DNA from: an uncultured Lachnospiraceae bacterium
GTDB taxonomy: Bacteria; Bacillota; Clostridia; Lachnospirales; Lachnospiraceae
Assembly: GCA_910586725.1 (NCBI GenBank)
Contig: CAJUJL010000053.1
Coordinates: 1 to 17,057, forward strand
Direction: 5' to 3'
DNA: 17,057 nt
Part shown: positions 6,740-14,432 of the stretch, piece after piece
Layout: every line of letters starts with the position of its first letter
How positions within the stretch are numbered: position 1 is the first letter of the stretch
Translations under genes and position numbers: made by a program
The notes under the pieces: model-generated
Seen by the model: only the letters and a program-made list of their open reading frames with translations
Databases searched by the model: none
What the model was told of the DNA's origin: nothing

Positions 6740-7969
6740 CTACTCTATACTATTTCCTGCCAGATACCCGGTAGACCAGGCAATCTGCAGGTTAAACCCG
6801 CCGGTCAGCGCATCCAGATCCAATACCTCACCGGCGAAAAAAAGACCTGACACAAGCTTTGATTCCATAGTAGAGGGATTGACCTCTTTGACAGAAATCC
6901 CGCCCTGCGTAATAATCGCTTCGTTAAAATCTCTCAACCCGGTCAGTGTCAGTGGAAATCCCTTCAAAATGCAAATCAGATTTCTGCGCTCCTCTTTTGT
7001 GATTTCATGCACTTTCTTTTCCGGGTCCACGCCGCTAAGCTCAAGGACCACCGGAATCATTTTGGCCGGCAGCATGCCGTTTAAACTGTTTTTAAACTGT
7101 TTGTTCTTATTTGCTTCAAACTCTCTTAAAATCCGCTGATCCATCTGTTCCGCGCTTCGCGCGGGCTTTAAATCAATCTTCATCGTAAGCCCGCCGCCGT
7201 TTAACTGTCTTCCAACCAGGCTGCTTGCGCTTAACATCAATGGCCCGCTTACCCCAAAATGCGTAAAGAGCATTTCTCCAAAATCTTCAAACAGAATCCG
7301 ATTTCCTTTTCGTATGGCTGCACGGACATTTTTCAGAGAAAGCCCCTGCATTTGAGACACATACGTTTCTTTGACGATAAAAGGCGCCAAAGCGGGCGAG
7401 AGCTCCGTAACGCTATGCCCGCAGCTTTCCGCAAACAGATACCCGTCTCCGGTGGAACCTGTAGCCGGATAAGAAACGCCTCCGGTGGCAAGAATGACAG
7501 CGTCCGCATAAACCTCCCTGCCGTCTGCCAGAGCAACTCCTGCGCATCGCTTTCCGTCCGTCAAAAGCCTTTCTATTCCGGTGGACAGACTGACGCTTAC
7601 CCCTGACTTATGCAGCGCGCTCTTTAACGCTCCAATGACGTCCGAAGAATGATCCGATACCGGAAAAACGCGGTTTCCCCGCTCTGTCTTTGTTTTCACG
7701 CCGTGCTTTTCAAAAAAATCAATGACCCTGAAGTTGTCATAAGCATAAAAAGCGCTGTACATAAATTTGGGATTCGATATTACATTGGCAAAAAAAACGT
7801 CCGCATCCGACGCGTTTGTAATATTGCACCTGCCTTTGCCGGTAATAAAGAGCTTTTTCCCCAATTTTTCATTTTTTTCAAATAAAGATACGGAATGTCC
7901 TTTTTCCGCTGCGGCAAGCGCCGCAAACATCCCTGCAGGACCTCCTCCTGCCACAATTACTTTTTTCAC
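6740..7969 (-). CDS. HI0933-like NAD(P)/FAD-dependent oxidoreductase (YhiN/BaiN-like family)
   Basis: 409 residues. The N-terminal Rossmann motif VIVAGGGPAGMFAALAAAEKG binds FAD, followed by KKLFITGKGRCNITN, the signature of the HI0933 family. The second conserved region is VILATGGVSYPATGSTGDGY, and the C-terminal LFFAGEVLDLDALTGGFNLQIAWSTG closes the FAD site. The start is a GTG at 7969 that overlaps the preceding gene's TGA (GTGA), with GGAGATG upstream. The physiological substrate of this family is unknown. The label BaiN, taken from a bile-acid gene cluster, should not be read as function here because no other bile-acid gene is present. The position just before cmk is common in Firmicutes. 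Confidence 0.93.
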   Translation of the reverse strand: MKKVIVAGGGPAGMFAALAAAEKGHSVSLFEKNEKLGKKLFITGKGRCNITNASDADVFFANVISNPKFMYSAFYAYDNFRVIDFFEKHGVKTKTERGNRVFPVSDHSSDVIGALKSALHKSGVSVSLSTGIERLLTDGKRCAGVALADGREVYADAVILATGGVSYPATGSTGDGYLFAESCGHSVTELSPALAPFIVKETYVSQMQGLSLKNVRAAIRKGNRILFEDFGEMLFTHFGVSGPLMLSASSLVGRQLNGGGLTMKIDLKPARSAEQMDQRILREFEANKNKQFKNSLNGMLPAKMIPVVLELSGVDPEKKVHEITKEERRNLICILKGFPLTLTGLRDFNEAIITQGGISVKEVNPSTMESKLVSGLFFAGEVLDLDALTGGFNLQIAWSTGYLAGNSIE

Positions 7970-8895
7970 GTTTCATCTCCAATTTCAGCATTTGCAGCGC
8001 TGATTTTAACAGAGCCGCTGATATGATCGATCTCATCGCCTTCATGCACCTGGTACTCGTCCCAGATTGTTTCCAGCGTTTCTAACGTTTGAGCTACTTT
8101 TGACTGCCGTTTCATACACAATGCCACAATCAGGGCATTGATCAGGCTAAGCGGCGCGGTCAAAGACTCCACGACAGACGACATCTCGCTTTTTGCAATC
8201 AAATTGCAGGAGGAATACAGATTCATCGGCGAATGCACGCTGTCGGTTATGGTAATGACTTTCGCGCTGCGGTTGTTGGCAAATTCCATAGCTTTTAAAG
8301 TGCGCATGGAATATCTGGGAAAACTGATGCCAATCACAACGTCCCCGCTCCCGATTCGGATCATCTGTTCAAACAATTCACTCAAACTGCTGGTATGAAG
8401 CAGATGAACGCGGTCAAAAATCAGATTAAAATAAAAAGCCAGCAGTTCCGCCAGAGAAGCACAGCTTCGAATCCCAATGATATAAATATTCTGAGCATTC
8501 AGTATGGTATCAATCGCAAGTTCAAATGCATGGGCGTCTATGCTTTCCAATGTCGCTTTCATATTTTTTATATCTGACTGCATCACGGTTTGCAGGATTT
8601 CAGACTGGGCAGCGGCTGCATACGAACTCTCCATATGCTGAATGGAATAAATCTCTTTCCGAATCATCTCTTCCAACGCTTTTTGAAATTCCGGATAACC
8701 TTTATAGCCCAGATTTGCGGCAAACCTTACAACCGTCGACTCGCTCACCCCAACCACGTTTCCCAGTTTTGCAGCCGTTAAAAAAGCCGCTTTATCGTAA
8801 TGATCCGTAATATAAGCCGCCAGCAGCTTTTGTCCTTTACTCATAGATTTATATTTTACATTGATTCGATTGCTCAAATCATTTACACTTCCCAT
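7966..8895 (-). CDS. RpiR/MurR-family transcriptional regulator (HTH + SIS)
   Basis: 309 residues. The N-terminal helix-turn-helix region of RpiR type (about 15-80) includes LTAAKLGNVVGVSESTVVRF and the LGYKGYPEFQKAL segment. The C-terminal SIS sugar-phosphate-binding domain (about 125-265) contains NIYIIGIRSCASLAELLAF and GDVVIGISFPRYSMRT. Members usually sense phosphosugars. No sugar-catabolic gene is nearby; instead it heads the housekeeping operon and overlaps the next gene by four bases, so autoregulation of this operon is possible (inference). The ATG at 8895 has AGGGA upstream. A C-terminal tail of about 30 residues after the SIS domain has no recognisable motif. Confidence 0.93.
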   Translation of the reverse strand: MGSVNDLSNRINVKYKSMSKGQKLLAAYITDHYDKAAFLTAAKLGNVVGVSESTVVRFAANLGYKGYPEFQKALEEMIRKEIYSIQHMESSYAAAAQSEILQTVMQSDIKNMKATLESIDAHAFELAIDTILNAQNIYIIGIRSCASLAELLAFYFNLIFDRVHLLHTSSLSELFEQMIRIGSGDVVIGISFPRYSMRTLKAMEFANNRSAKVITITDSVHSPMNLYSSCNLIAKSEMSSVVESLTAPLSLINALIVALCMKRQSKVAQTLETLETIWDEYQVHEGDEIDHISGSVKISAANAEIGDET

Positions 8896-8967
8896 AACTT
8901 TATTCCCTGTTCCACATCATACGGATGTTTCTCCTCTCAACTTTTGCCGGATAAAAACCGCATACTT

Positions 8968-8996
8968 ATCATAACAAATTGCATCTTAAGAAACAA
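8968..8996 (-). promoter_or_regulatory. Probable promoter of the RpiR-to-cheR operon
   Basis: On the minus strand TTGTTT (8996-8991), a 17-base spacer and TATGAT (8973-8968) form a plausible sigma-A promoter. It leaves a leader of about 65 bases before the RpiR start. Confidence 0.5.
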
Positions 8997-9018
8997 GATT
9001 GTTTTTTATTTCCATACA

Positions 9019-9054
9019 AAAGACCCGGTATGAAATGCACCATACCGGGTCTTT
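9019..9054 (-). terminator. Terminator of the decarboxylase operon
   Basis: A perfect 14-bp inverted repeat AAAGACCCGGTATG / CATACCGGGTCTTT with an 8-base loop, about 14 bases beyond the stop codon of the OadA-type gene. The T run on the minus strand is short (TTTT), but the stem is very strong. Confidence 0.8.
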
Positions 9055-9067
9055 CCTATCAGGCAGC

Positions 9068-10486
9068 TTATACCGGATAAGCGCCGTTTTTCGTATCTGC
9101 AAGGGAAGCATCCACGCCCTTTTGCTGTGCTTCACGATACTTAAAGAAATCTGTTGCAACCTGCGGGAACAACGCGTAGGACAGTACGTCCTCGTCCTGC
9201 TGTTTCCACTGTTTCATTTCCGCTTCTATTTTGTCCAGCTCCGGCTCAAGCAAGTCCGCATATCTGCAGGTAATTGCATTCTTTTTGTCTGCGCCAAGAA
9301 CTTTGTCTACCACTTCCGGATTAAAGGGTTTTACGGTCTGACCGTATTTTCCAAGGAGCACGTCTTTCGTCTCCTTCGTCGCAACTTTATAACGCTCGCC
9401 CATCAGCACGTTAAATACTGCCTGCGTGCCTACAATCTGGGAAGACGGCGTTACAAGAGGCGGCTCGCCAAGGTCTTTGCGGACTCTTGGAATCTCCTTT
9501 AACACCTCTTCGTATTTATCTTCTGCATTCTGTTCCTTTAACTGTGATACCATGTTCGACAACATGCCGCCCGGCACCTGATACAACAGGGTCTTGATAT
9601 TAACGCCAAGCACTTTGGCATTCATCAGGCCGCTCTCCAGCGCTTCTTCCCGCAGAGGACGGAAATAATCCGCTATTTCGGCAAGCAGGTTCTGATCCAG
9701 GCCCGTATCGTATTCCGTTCCTTTAAACGCCTCTACCATAACCTCTGTCGCCGGCTGACTGGTTCCCAGCGCAAACGGAGACATCGCCGTATCAATAATG
9801 TCACATCCCGCTTCAATCGCTTTCATGCAGGTCATGGAAGCAACGCCGGATGTATAATGCGTATGCAGCTCAATCGGAAGAGATGTCGCTGATTTTAATG
9901 CCTTGATCAGCTTCGTCGCTTCAACCGGAACCAAAAGGCCCGCCATATCTTTGATACAAATTGAATTTGCACCCATATCTTCAATTCTCTTTGCAATATC
10001 CGTCCAGTATTCAAGCGTATATGCGTCTCCCAGAGTATAAGACAGCGCCACCTGCGCATGTCCTTTTTCTTTGTTACATGCCGTTACTGCCGTCTGCAGG
10101 TTGCGCAGGTCATTTAAGCAGTCAAAGATACGGATAATATCGATTCCATTTGCAATTGATTTCTGTACAAAATATTCCACTACATCGTCTGCATAGGGAC
10201 GGTATCCCAAAATATTCTGGCCTCGAAACAGCATCTGCAGCTTGGTGTTTTTGAATCCTGCTCTTAATTTACGAAGTCTTTCCCACGGATCTTCTTTTAA
10301 GAAACGAAGGGAAGCATCGAAGGTTGCTCCTCCCCAGCATTCCACTGCATGGAATCCAACCTGATCCATTTTATCAATAATGGGAAGCATCTGCTCTGTT
10401 GTCATTCTGGTGGCAATCAGTGACTGATGCGCATCACGTAATATTGTCTCGGTAATTTTTAACGGTTTCTTTGTCGCTCCTGACAT
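9068..10486 (-). CDS. oadA: Oxaloacetate decarboxylase alpha / pyruvate carboxyltransferase (5S) subunit
   Basis: 472 residues. TIM-barrel carboxyltransferase that moves CO2 between carboxybiotin and pyruvate/oxaloacetate. Metal-binding and catalytic features are visible: ETILRDAHQSL (D18), FRGQN, RIFDCLNDLRN, CIKDMAGLL (K179), ELHTHYTSG (H208, H210) and DTAMSPFALGTSQPATE. A conserved C-terminal PYC-OADA region contains YQVPGGMLSNM. It ends without a biotin domain, so it must use the separate biotin carrier encoded two genes upstream. The start has AGGAGG upstream. Family members may be called OadA, PycB or the transcarboxylase 5S subunit, and sequence alone does not settle which. It is the last gene of the operon, 52 bases after oadB. 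Confidence 0.95.
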   Translation of the reverse strand: MSGATKKPLKITETILRDAHQSLIATRMTTEQMLPIIDKMDQVGFHAVECWGGATFDASLRFLKEDPWERLRKLRAGFKNTKLQMLFRGQNILGYRPYADDVVEYFVQKSIANGIDIIRIFDCLNDLRNLQTAVTACNKEKGHAQVALSYTLGDAYTLEYWTDIAKRIEDMGANSICIKDMAGLLVPVEATKLIKALKSATSLPIELHTHYTSGVASMTCMKAIEAGCDIIDTAMSPFALGTSQPATEVMVEAFKGTEYDTGLDQNLLAEIADYFRPLREEALESGLMNAKVLGVNIKTLLYQVPGGMLSNMVSQLKEQNAEDKYEEVLKEIPRVRKDLGEPPLVTPSSQIVGTQAVFNVLMGERYKVATKETKDVLLGKYGQTVKPFNPEVVDKVLGADKKNAITCRYADLLEPELDKIEAEMKQWKQQDEDVLSYALFPQVATDFFKYREAQQKGVDASLADTKNGAYPV

Positions 10487-10538
10487 GATTCTATCCTCCT
10501 GATTTTATTTGTGAGTTTCACTCAAGGCTTCATTCGGT

Positions 10539-11687
10539 TTAAATTCCGAAGATTGCCATAAATACGCCGGCCGCAACGGCTGTACCGATAACTCCGGCAA
10601 CGTTAGGTCCCATTGCGTGCATAAGCAGGAAATTGGTCGGATCTTCTTCCGCTCCAACCTTCTGTGACACACGCGCCGCCATAGGAACTGCGGAAACTCC
10701 GGCGGAACCAATCAGCGGATTAATCTTTCCTTTGGTCAAAACGCACAGGATCTTTCCAAACAATACGCCCGCCGCCGTACCAAATACGAATGCAACAAGA
10801 CCAAGAATAACGATTTTAATTGTGCTGATATTTAAAAATGCTTCCGCGCTTGTTGTTGCGCCTACGGATGTGCCAAGCAAAATAACTACAATGTACATCA
10901 ATGCATTGGAAGCCGTATCCTGAAGCTGACGCACTACGCCGGATTCACGGAATAAGTTACCAAGCATCAGCATACCTACAAGAGGCGCCGTCGTCGGCAG
11001 AATCATACAAACAACAATCGTTACGATAATCGGGAATAAGATCTTCTCCAGTTTGGAAACCGGACGCAGATTTTCCATTACAATGGAACGTTCTTTTTTC
11101 GTTGTCAACGCCTTCATAACAGGAGGCTGGATAATCGGAACAAGCGCCATATACGAATAAGCCGCCACTGCAATCGGTCCCATCAAACCTGTCTGTCCCA
11201 GCTTACCCGCAAGGAAAATGGAAGTCGGACCGTCCGCACCGCCAATAATAGATACCGCCGCTGCAGCTTTATCGTTAAAGCCCATCAGTATTGCCATAAG
11301 ATATGCTCCGAAAATACCAAACTGTGCCGCCGCTCCCAGAAGGAAACTGATCGGATTCGCAATCAAAGGACCAAAGTCCGTCATTGCTCCGACTCCCAGG
11401 AAAATCAGGGAAGGCAGAATAGACCACTCATCCATCAGATAAAAATAATGTAGCAGACCGCCGATGCCATTGCTTGATTCCTCAGGGCTTACCATAATAT
11501 CCGGATAAATATTAACCAGAAGCATACCAAAAGCAATTGGAACAAGAAGCAAGGGTTCGTAGCCTTTTGCAATTGCCAGATATAAGAATATACAGGCAAC
11601 CGCGATCATGAGGTAATTCCCCCAGGTCAGATTCAAAAAAGCCGTCTGATGCAGGAGATTCCCCATTGTATCGAGAATATATGACAT
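10539..11687 (-). CDS. oadB: Sodium-pumping decarboxylase subunit beta (OadB/GcdB/MmdB family)
   Basis: 382 residues, strongly hydrophobic, with about ten membrane segments. The subunit decarboxylates carboxybiotin and couples this to Na+ export. Family signatures are GGADGPT (149-155, with the functional Asp), NLFRESGVV (244-252), NPLIGSAGVSAVPMAARVSQ (323-342) and HAMGPNVAGVIGTAVAAG (357-374). The start at 11687 has AGGAGG upstream; the gene lies 18 bases after the biotin carrier. It is the defining membrane component of the complex in this operon. Confidence 0.96.
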   Translation of the reverse strand: MSYILDTMGNLLHQTAFLNLTWGNYLMIAVACIFLYLAIAKGYEPLLLVPIAFGMLLVNIYPDIMVSPEESSNGIGGLLHYFYLMDEWSILPSLIFLGVGAMTDFGPLIANPISFLLGAAAQFGIFGAYLMAILMGFNDKAAAAVSIIGGADGPTSIFLAGKLGQTGLMGPIAVAAYSYMALVPIIQPPVMKALTTKKERSIVMENLRPVSKLEKILFPIIVTIVVCMILPTTAPLVGMLMLGNLFRESGVVRQLQDTASNALMYIVVILLGTSVGATTSAEAFLNISTIKIVILGLVAFVFGTAAGVLFGKILCVLTKGKINPLIGSAGVSAVPMAARVSQKVGAEEDPTNFLLMHAMGPNVAGVIGTAVAAGVFMAIFGI

Positions 11688-11705
11688 TGTCTTCTAACCT
11701 CCTGA

Positions 11706-12077
11706 TTAATTGTTTAATGTCGCAAGTAATGCTCCTGATTCCACCTGATCTCCCACAGCAACATCAATGCTTGCTACCGTACCGTCTTCCGGCGCAACAA
11801 CAGGCGTCTCCATTTTCATAACTTCCAGAATCAGAACCGTATCGCCCTTCTTAACGGAAGTTCCCGGATTTGCTTCTATTTTAAATACCTTTCCGGCCGC
11901 TTTTGCCTCGATTTTCAAATTACCTGCGCCAGCCGCTGCTTTTGGAGCTGCTGCCGGAGCCGCTTTCGGAGCTGCAGCCGCCATCTTTCTTGGCGCAGGA
12001 GCCGCGCCTGTGCTGCCGCCTTCTTCTACAGTAACATCATAAACATTTCCATTCACGGTAATCGTATAATTTTTCAT
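11706..12077 (-). CDS. Biotin carboxyl carrier protein of the decarboxylase
   Basis: 123 residues. The C-terminal biotinyl domain carries EVMKMET, with the biotinylated lysine at K88. A flexible Ala/Pro-rich linker (about residues 20-52) separates it from a short N-terminal segment (MKNYTITVNGNVYDVTVEE). This architecture is typical of GcdC/MmdC-type carriers and of the 1.3S subunit of transcarboxylase. It shuttles the carboxyl group between the soluble carboxyltransferases and OadB. The start follows GGAGG with a 9-base gap. The genes on both sides belong to the same complex. Confidence 0.95.
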   Translation of the reverse strand: MKNYTITVNGNVYDVTVEEGGSTGAAPAPRKMAAAAPKAAPAAAPKAAAGAGNLKIEAKAAGKVFKIEANPGTSVKKGDTVLILEVMKMETPVVAPEDGTVASIDVAVGDQVESGALLATLNN

Positions 12078-12109
12078 TGCAATAATCCTCCTAAATTTTA
12101 ATTAAACAT

Positions 12110-12823
12110 CTATCTTCTACGAATCGAACGTACCACAAATCCATCTGCGGAAGCGCCTTCTGCCGCTGCAATCGCGGCTGCGATAACTGCAACCAGCTCG
12201 CCGTCGTCCGCCGCGTCCATCTGCTGCTCCTCAAGCGTTTCAATCTGTGTAACAACATCCTGGGCAGGAGCTTCTTTGGCTGCTTTTTTCTGATCCAGAT
12301 ATGCAAAAATCTTAAAGCAGAAAATCAGCAGACAAATAATAATCAATACGATAAATACAACCGAAATACCCATAACTGTATTCATCAGCGCCGTTGACAT
12401 TTTTTCACCTACGGAAAAGACGCCGTCAATCGTAACGTCTTCCACTTCCATGGAATGGTATACGTATACGTACGTAAGTATCATATCGCGTTCTTCCATA
12501 TGAAGCGTCTGTGCTGCAGTCAGCGTTTTACCGGATATGGTAACTTCAAAATCACCAAAATCCACAAACGTACCGTATTCTTCCACAGCTTCATCCCAAT
12601 TATTAATCAGATTTGCCATTTCTTCGGCGCCGTTCGTCCTGTAATACTCCTTGTCCTCTTCCGGCAAAGTAGACAAAGCCTGGGCCATTGCTTTACACTG
12701 GCTCTGCAAATCATCATATGAATACCCATTGTAATCAACTGTCTTAGGATCTGTTTGTGAACAAGCTGCCAGACCAAAGATCATAAAACACATGGCGGCA
12801 ATCAGAAATATTTTTTTCTTCAT
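12110..12823 (-). CDS. OadG-like membrane subunit fused to an N-terminal lipoprotein domain
   Basis: 237 residues. It starts with a lipoprotein signal peptide (residues 1-20, lipobox FGLAAC, Cys21) and continues with a soluble domain of about 120 residues that I do not recognise (PKTVDYNGYSYDDLQSQ onward). A single membrane helix follows (about 146-173, MNTVMGISVVFIVLIIICLL) and then a cytoplasmic tail ending ELVAVIAAAIAAAEG...FVVRSIRRR, which is the OadG-family pattern. Classical OadG proteins are near 80-100 residues, so the extracytoplasmic lipoprotein part is extra. It probably anchors and organises the complex (inference). The start follows AAAGGTGAAG; the gene is 17 bases after the carboxyltransferase gene. 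Confidence 0.85.
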   Translation of the reverse strand: MKKKIFLIAAMCFMIFGLAACSQTDPKTVDYNGYSYDDLQSQCKAMAQALSTLPEEDKEYYRTNGAEEMANLINNWDEAVEEYGTFVDFGDFEVTISGKTLTAAQTLHMEERDMILTYVYVYHSMEVEDVTIDGVFSVGEKMSTALMNTVMGISVVFIVLIIICLLIFCFKIFAYLDQKKAAKEAPAQDVVTQIETLEEQQMDAADDGELVAVIAAAIAAAEGASADGFVVRSIRRR

Positions 12824-12840
12824 GAAACTTCACCTTTCTA

Positions 12841-14277
12841 TTATTTTGTACCATGCTTTTTCAGAGAATCAGAAACGCTTTTGGTATAAAGCATCTCAAA
12901 TGCCGCTACCAAATATTTTCTGGTTGTCTCAGGTTCAATTATTAAGTCAACATAACCTCTTCTTGCCGCGGCGGATGCTCCGGACTGTAACTGATCATAT
13001 TCTTTCGCCTTTTCTTTGACCAGATCCGCGTCCGCGTCCACATACATAATCTTCGCCGCAAGTTCCGCATCCATCATGCCGATTTTAGCGTCTGTCCACG
13101 CATAAACCATATCTGCGCCGATTGACTTGGAATTCATGGTAACATATGCGCTTCCAAAAGCTTCTCCGACAATTACGTTTACTTTCGGAACGCTTGCGGA
13201 GGAAAAAGCGCAGGTAAGCTTTGCCATGGATTTCGCAAGATTATTTTCCGAACATTTGCCGGCTTTGTAACCTTTTACATTCGTCAGTGACAGAACAGGA
13301 ATATCAAACGCGTCGCAGAAGCTGACGAATTCCGCCGCTTTGCTGCATCCTCTCGCGCTTAAGACATTTCCAAATTCCTCTGTTTTCTTTCCTTCCGCGT
13401 CGTATACTTCCGTACAATTGGCAACTGCGCCTATCGTTGTACCGTTGAGGCGGATAAATCCGGTTACCATATCTTTTGCAAAATCTTTTTTTGTTTCAAA
13501 AAAGACATGATCGTCTGCTATTTCACTTAATACATACCGAGGATCACCCTTCATCGCAGCAAGGTTTTCACATGCGCGGTTCAAATCGTCACCGCATTCT
13601 TCTGTCAGGCCGCCCATTCCGTTATTTCCGGGAAGTAAGCATACCAAATCACGGATGGAATCTAAAATTTCATCCTCTGTTCCGATCCCATCAACGCATC
13701 CTGTCTCTTTTGACTGGTACTGTGCAGATGATGTATCGCATTTATCCATACGGTTTCCGGGAATTGCGTTCGGCGAATTTACAAACATCCTGCCTTTAGA
13801 AGATTCAATGAAATTAAAATCACACATCGCACCAACAGTTGCAAGTCCTCCTCCACAGCTTCCAAATACTGCGGAAATCTGAGGAACTACGCCGGATGCT
13901 TCCGCTTCTTTTAAATAAATCTGTCCCAAGCCGTCTAAGGCGTCTACAGACTCCTGAAGACGAATTCCCGCGCAATCTAAAAATCCAATGACCGGCGCTC
14001 CCATCTTCATCGCCATATCGTAAACAGAAGCGATTTTCTTTGCGTGCATCTCACCGATTGTGCCATTCAGTACGGAAGCGTCCTGGCTGTAAAGAAATAC
14101 CAAATTGCCATCAATCAAACCATGTCCGATTATAACTCCGTCAGAAGGCGTATCCGCATTCGACAAATTGAAATCTGTGCTTCTTGCTGTGACGAGAGAA
14201 CCAATCTCCATGAAACTGTTCTCATCGAGTAACTTAACAATACGCTGCATTGCCAAGCTGTTGTTACTACTGCTCAT
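12841..14277 (-). CDS. Acyl-CoA-type carboxyltransferase (MmdA / PCC-beta-like)
   Basis: 478 residues, slightly shorter than the usual ~510 of MmdA. Two crotonase-like halves are visible. The N-half has GFLDCAGIRLQE and the oxyanion-forming GSCGGGLATVGAMCDF. The C-half has AAEFVSFCDAFDIPVLSLTNVKGY, VPKVNVIVGEAFGSAYVTMNSKSIGADMVYAWTDAKIGMMDAE and a C-terminal helix region. The usual VPGFLPG segment reads VKGYKAG, and the GxxxTG region around VNSPNAIPGNRM is divergent, so the acyl-CoA substrate cannot be named. Methylmalonyl/propionyl-CoA is the default for the family. It is the first gene of the operon, with GGAGGATGAGAC before the ATG. Together with the biotin carrier and OadB it would form a Na+-pumping decarboxylase; together with the OadA-type subunit it could form a transcarboxylase. 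Confidence 0.87.
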   Translation of the reverse strand: MSSSNNSLAMQRIVKLLDENSFMEIGSLVTARSTDFNLSNADTPSDGVIIGHGLIDGNLVFLYSQDASVLNGTIGEMHAKKIASVYDMAMKMGAPVIGFLDCAGIRLQESVDALDGLGQIYLKEAEASGVVPQISAVFGSCGGGLATVGAMCDFNFIESSKGRMFVNSPNAIPGNRMDKCDTSSAQYQSKETGCVDGIGTEDEILDSIRDLVCLLPGNNGMGGLTEECGDDLNRACENLAAMKGDPRYVLSEIADDHVFFETKKDFAKDMVTGFIRLNGTTIGAVANCTEVYDAEGKKTEEFGNVLSARGCSKAAEFVSFCDAFDIPVLSLTNVKGYKAGKCSENNLAKSMAKLTCAFSSASVPKVNVIVGEAFGSAYVTMNSKSIGADMVYAWTDAKIGMMDAELAAKIMYVDADADLVKEKAKEYDQLQSGASAAARRGYVDLIIEPETTRKYLVAAFEMLYTKSVSDSLKKHGTK

Positions 14278-14324
14278 GTCTCATCCTCCATCTATTTTTG
14301 TAAATTTAAAAATTTGCTAGGGTA

Positions 14325-14353
14325 ATTGTATATTGTTTCGTATAAATTTTCAA
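14325..14353 (-). promoter_or_regulatory. Promoter of the decarboxylase operon
   Basis: On the minus strand TTGAAA (14353-14348), a 17-base spacer and TACAAT (14330-14325) lie about 50 bases upstream of the first gene, in an AT-rich stretch. No operator or attenuator is evident between it and the start. Confidence 0.7.
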
Positions 14354-14432
14354 TAGTTTTTCATATTTTTTTAACAGCTTCGTTGCGTAAACGCCAATAT
14401 TATGACTTTATGCCGGTTCTGAAAACCGTTTT

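Noticed and set aside
6740..7969. Bile-acid gene (BaiN) interpretation of the flavoprotein
   Set aside because: The family is broad and its genomic place here is the usual cmk-ispH neighbourhood; no bai operon gene is present.
10633..12042. Plus-strand open frames rich in Ala, Pro and Thr opposite oadB and the biotin carrier
   Set aside because: They are antisense shadows of GC-rich codons in genes with strong family matches, and they lack ribosome binding sites.
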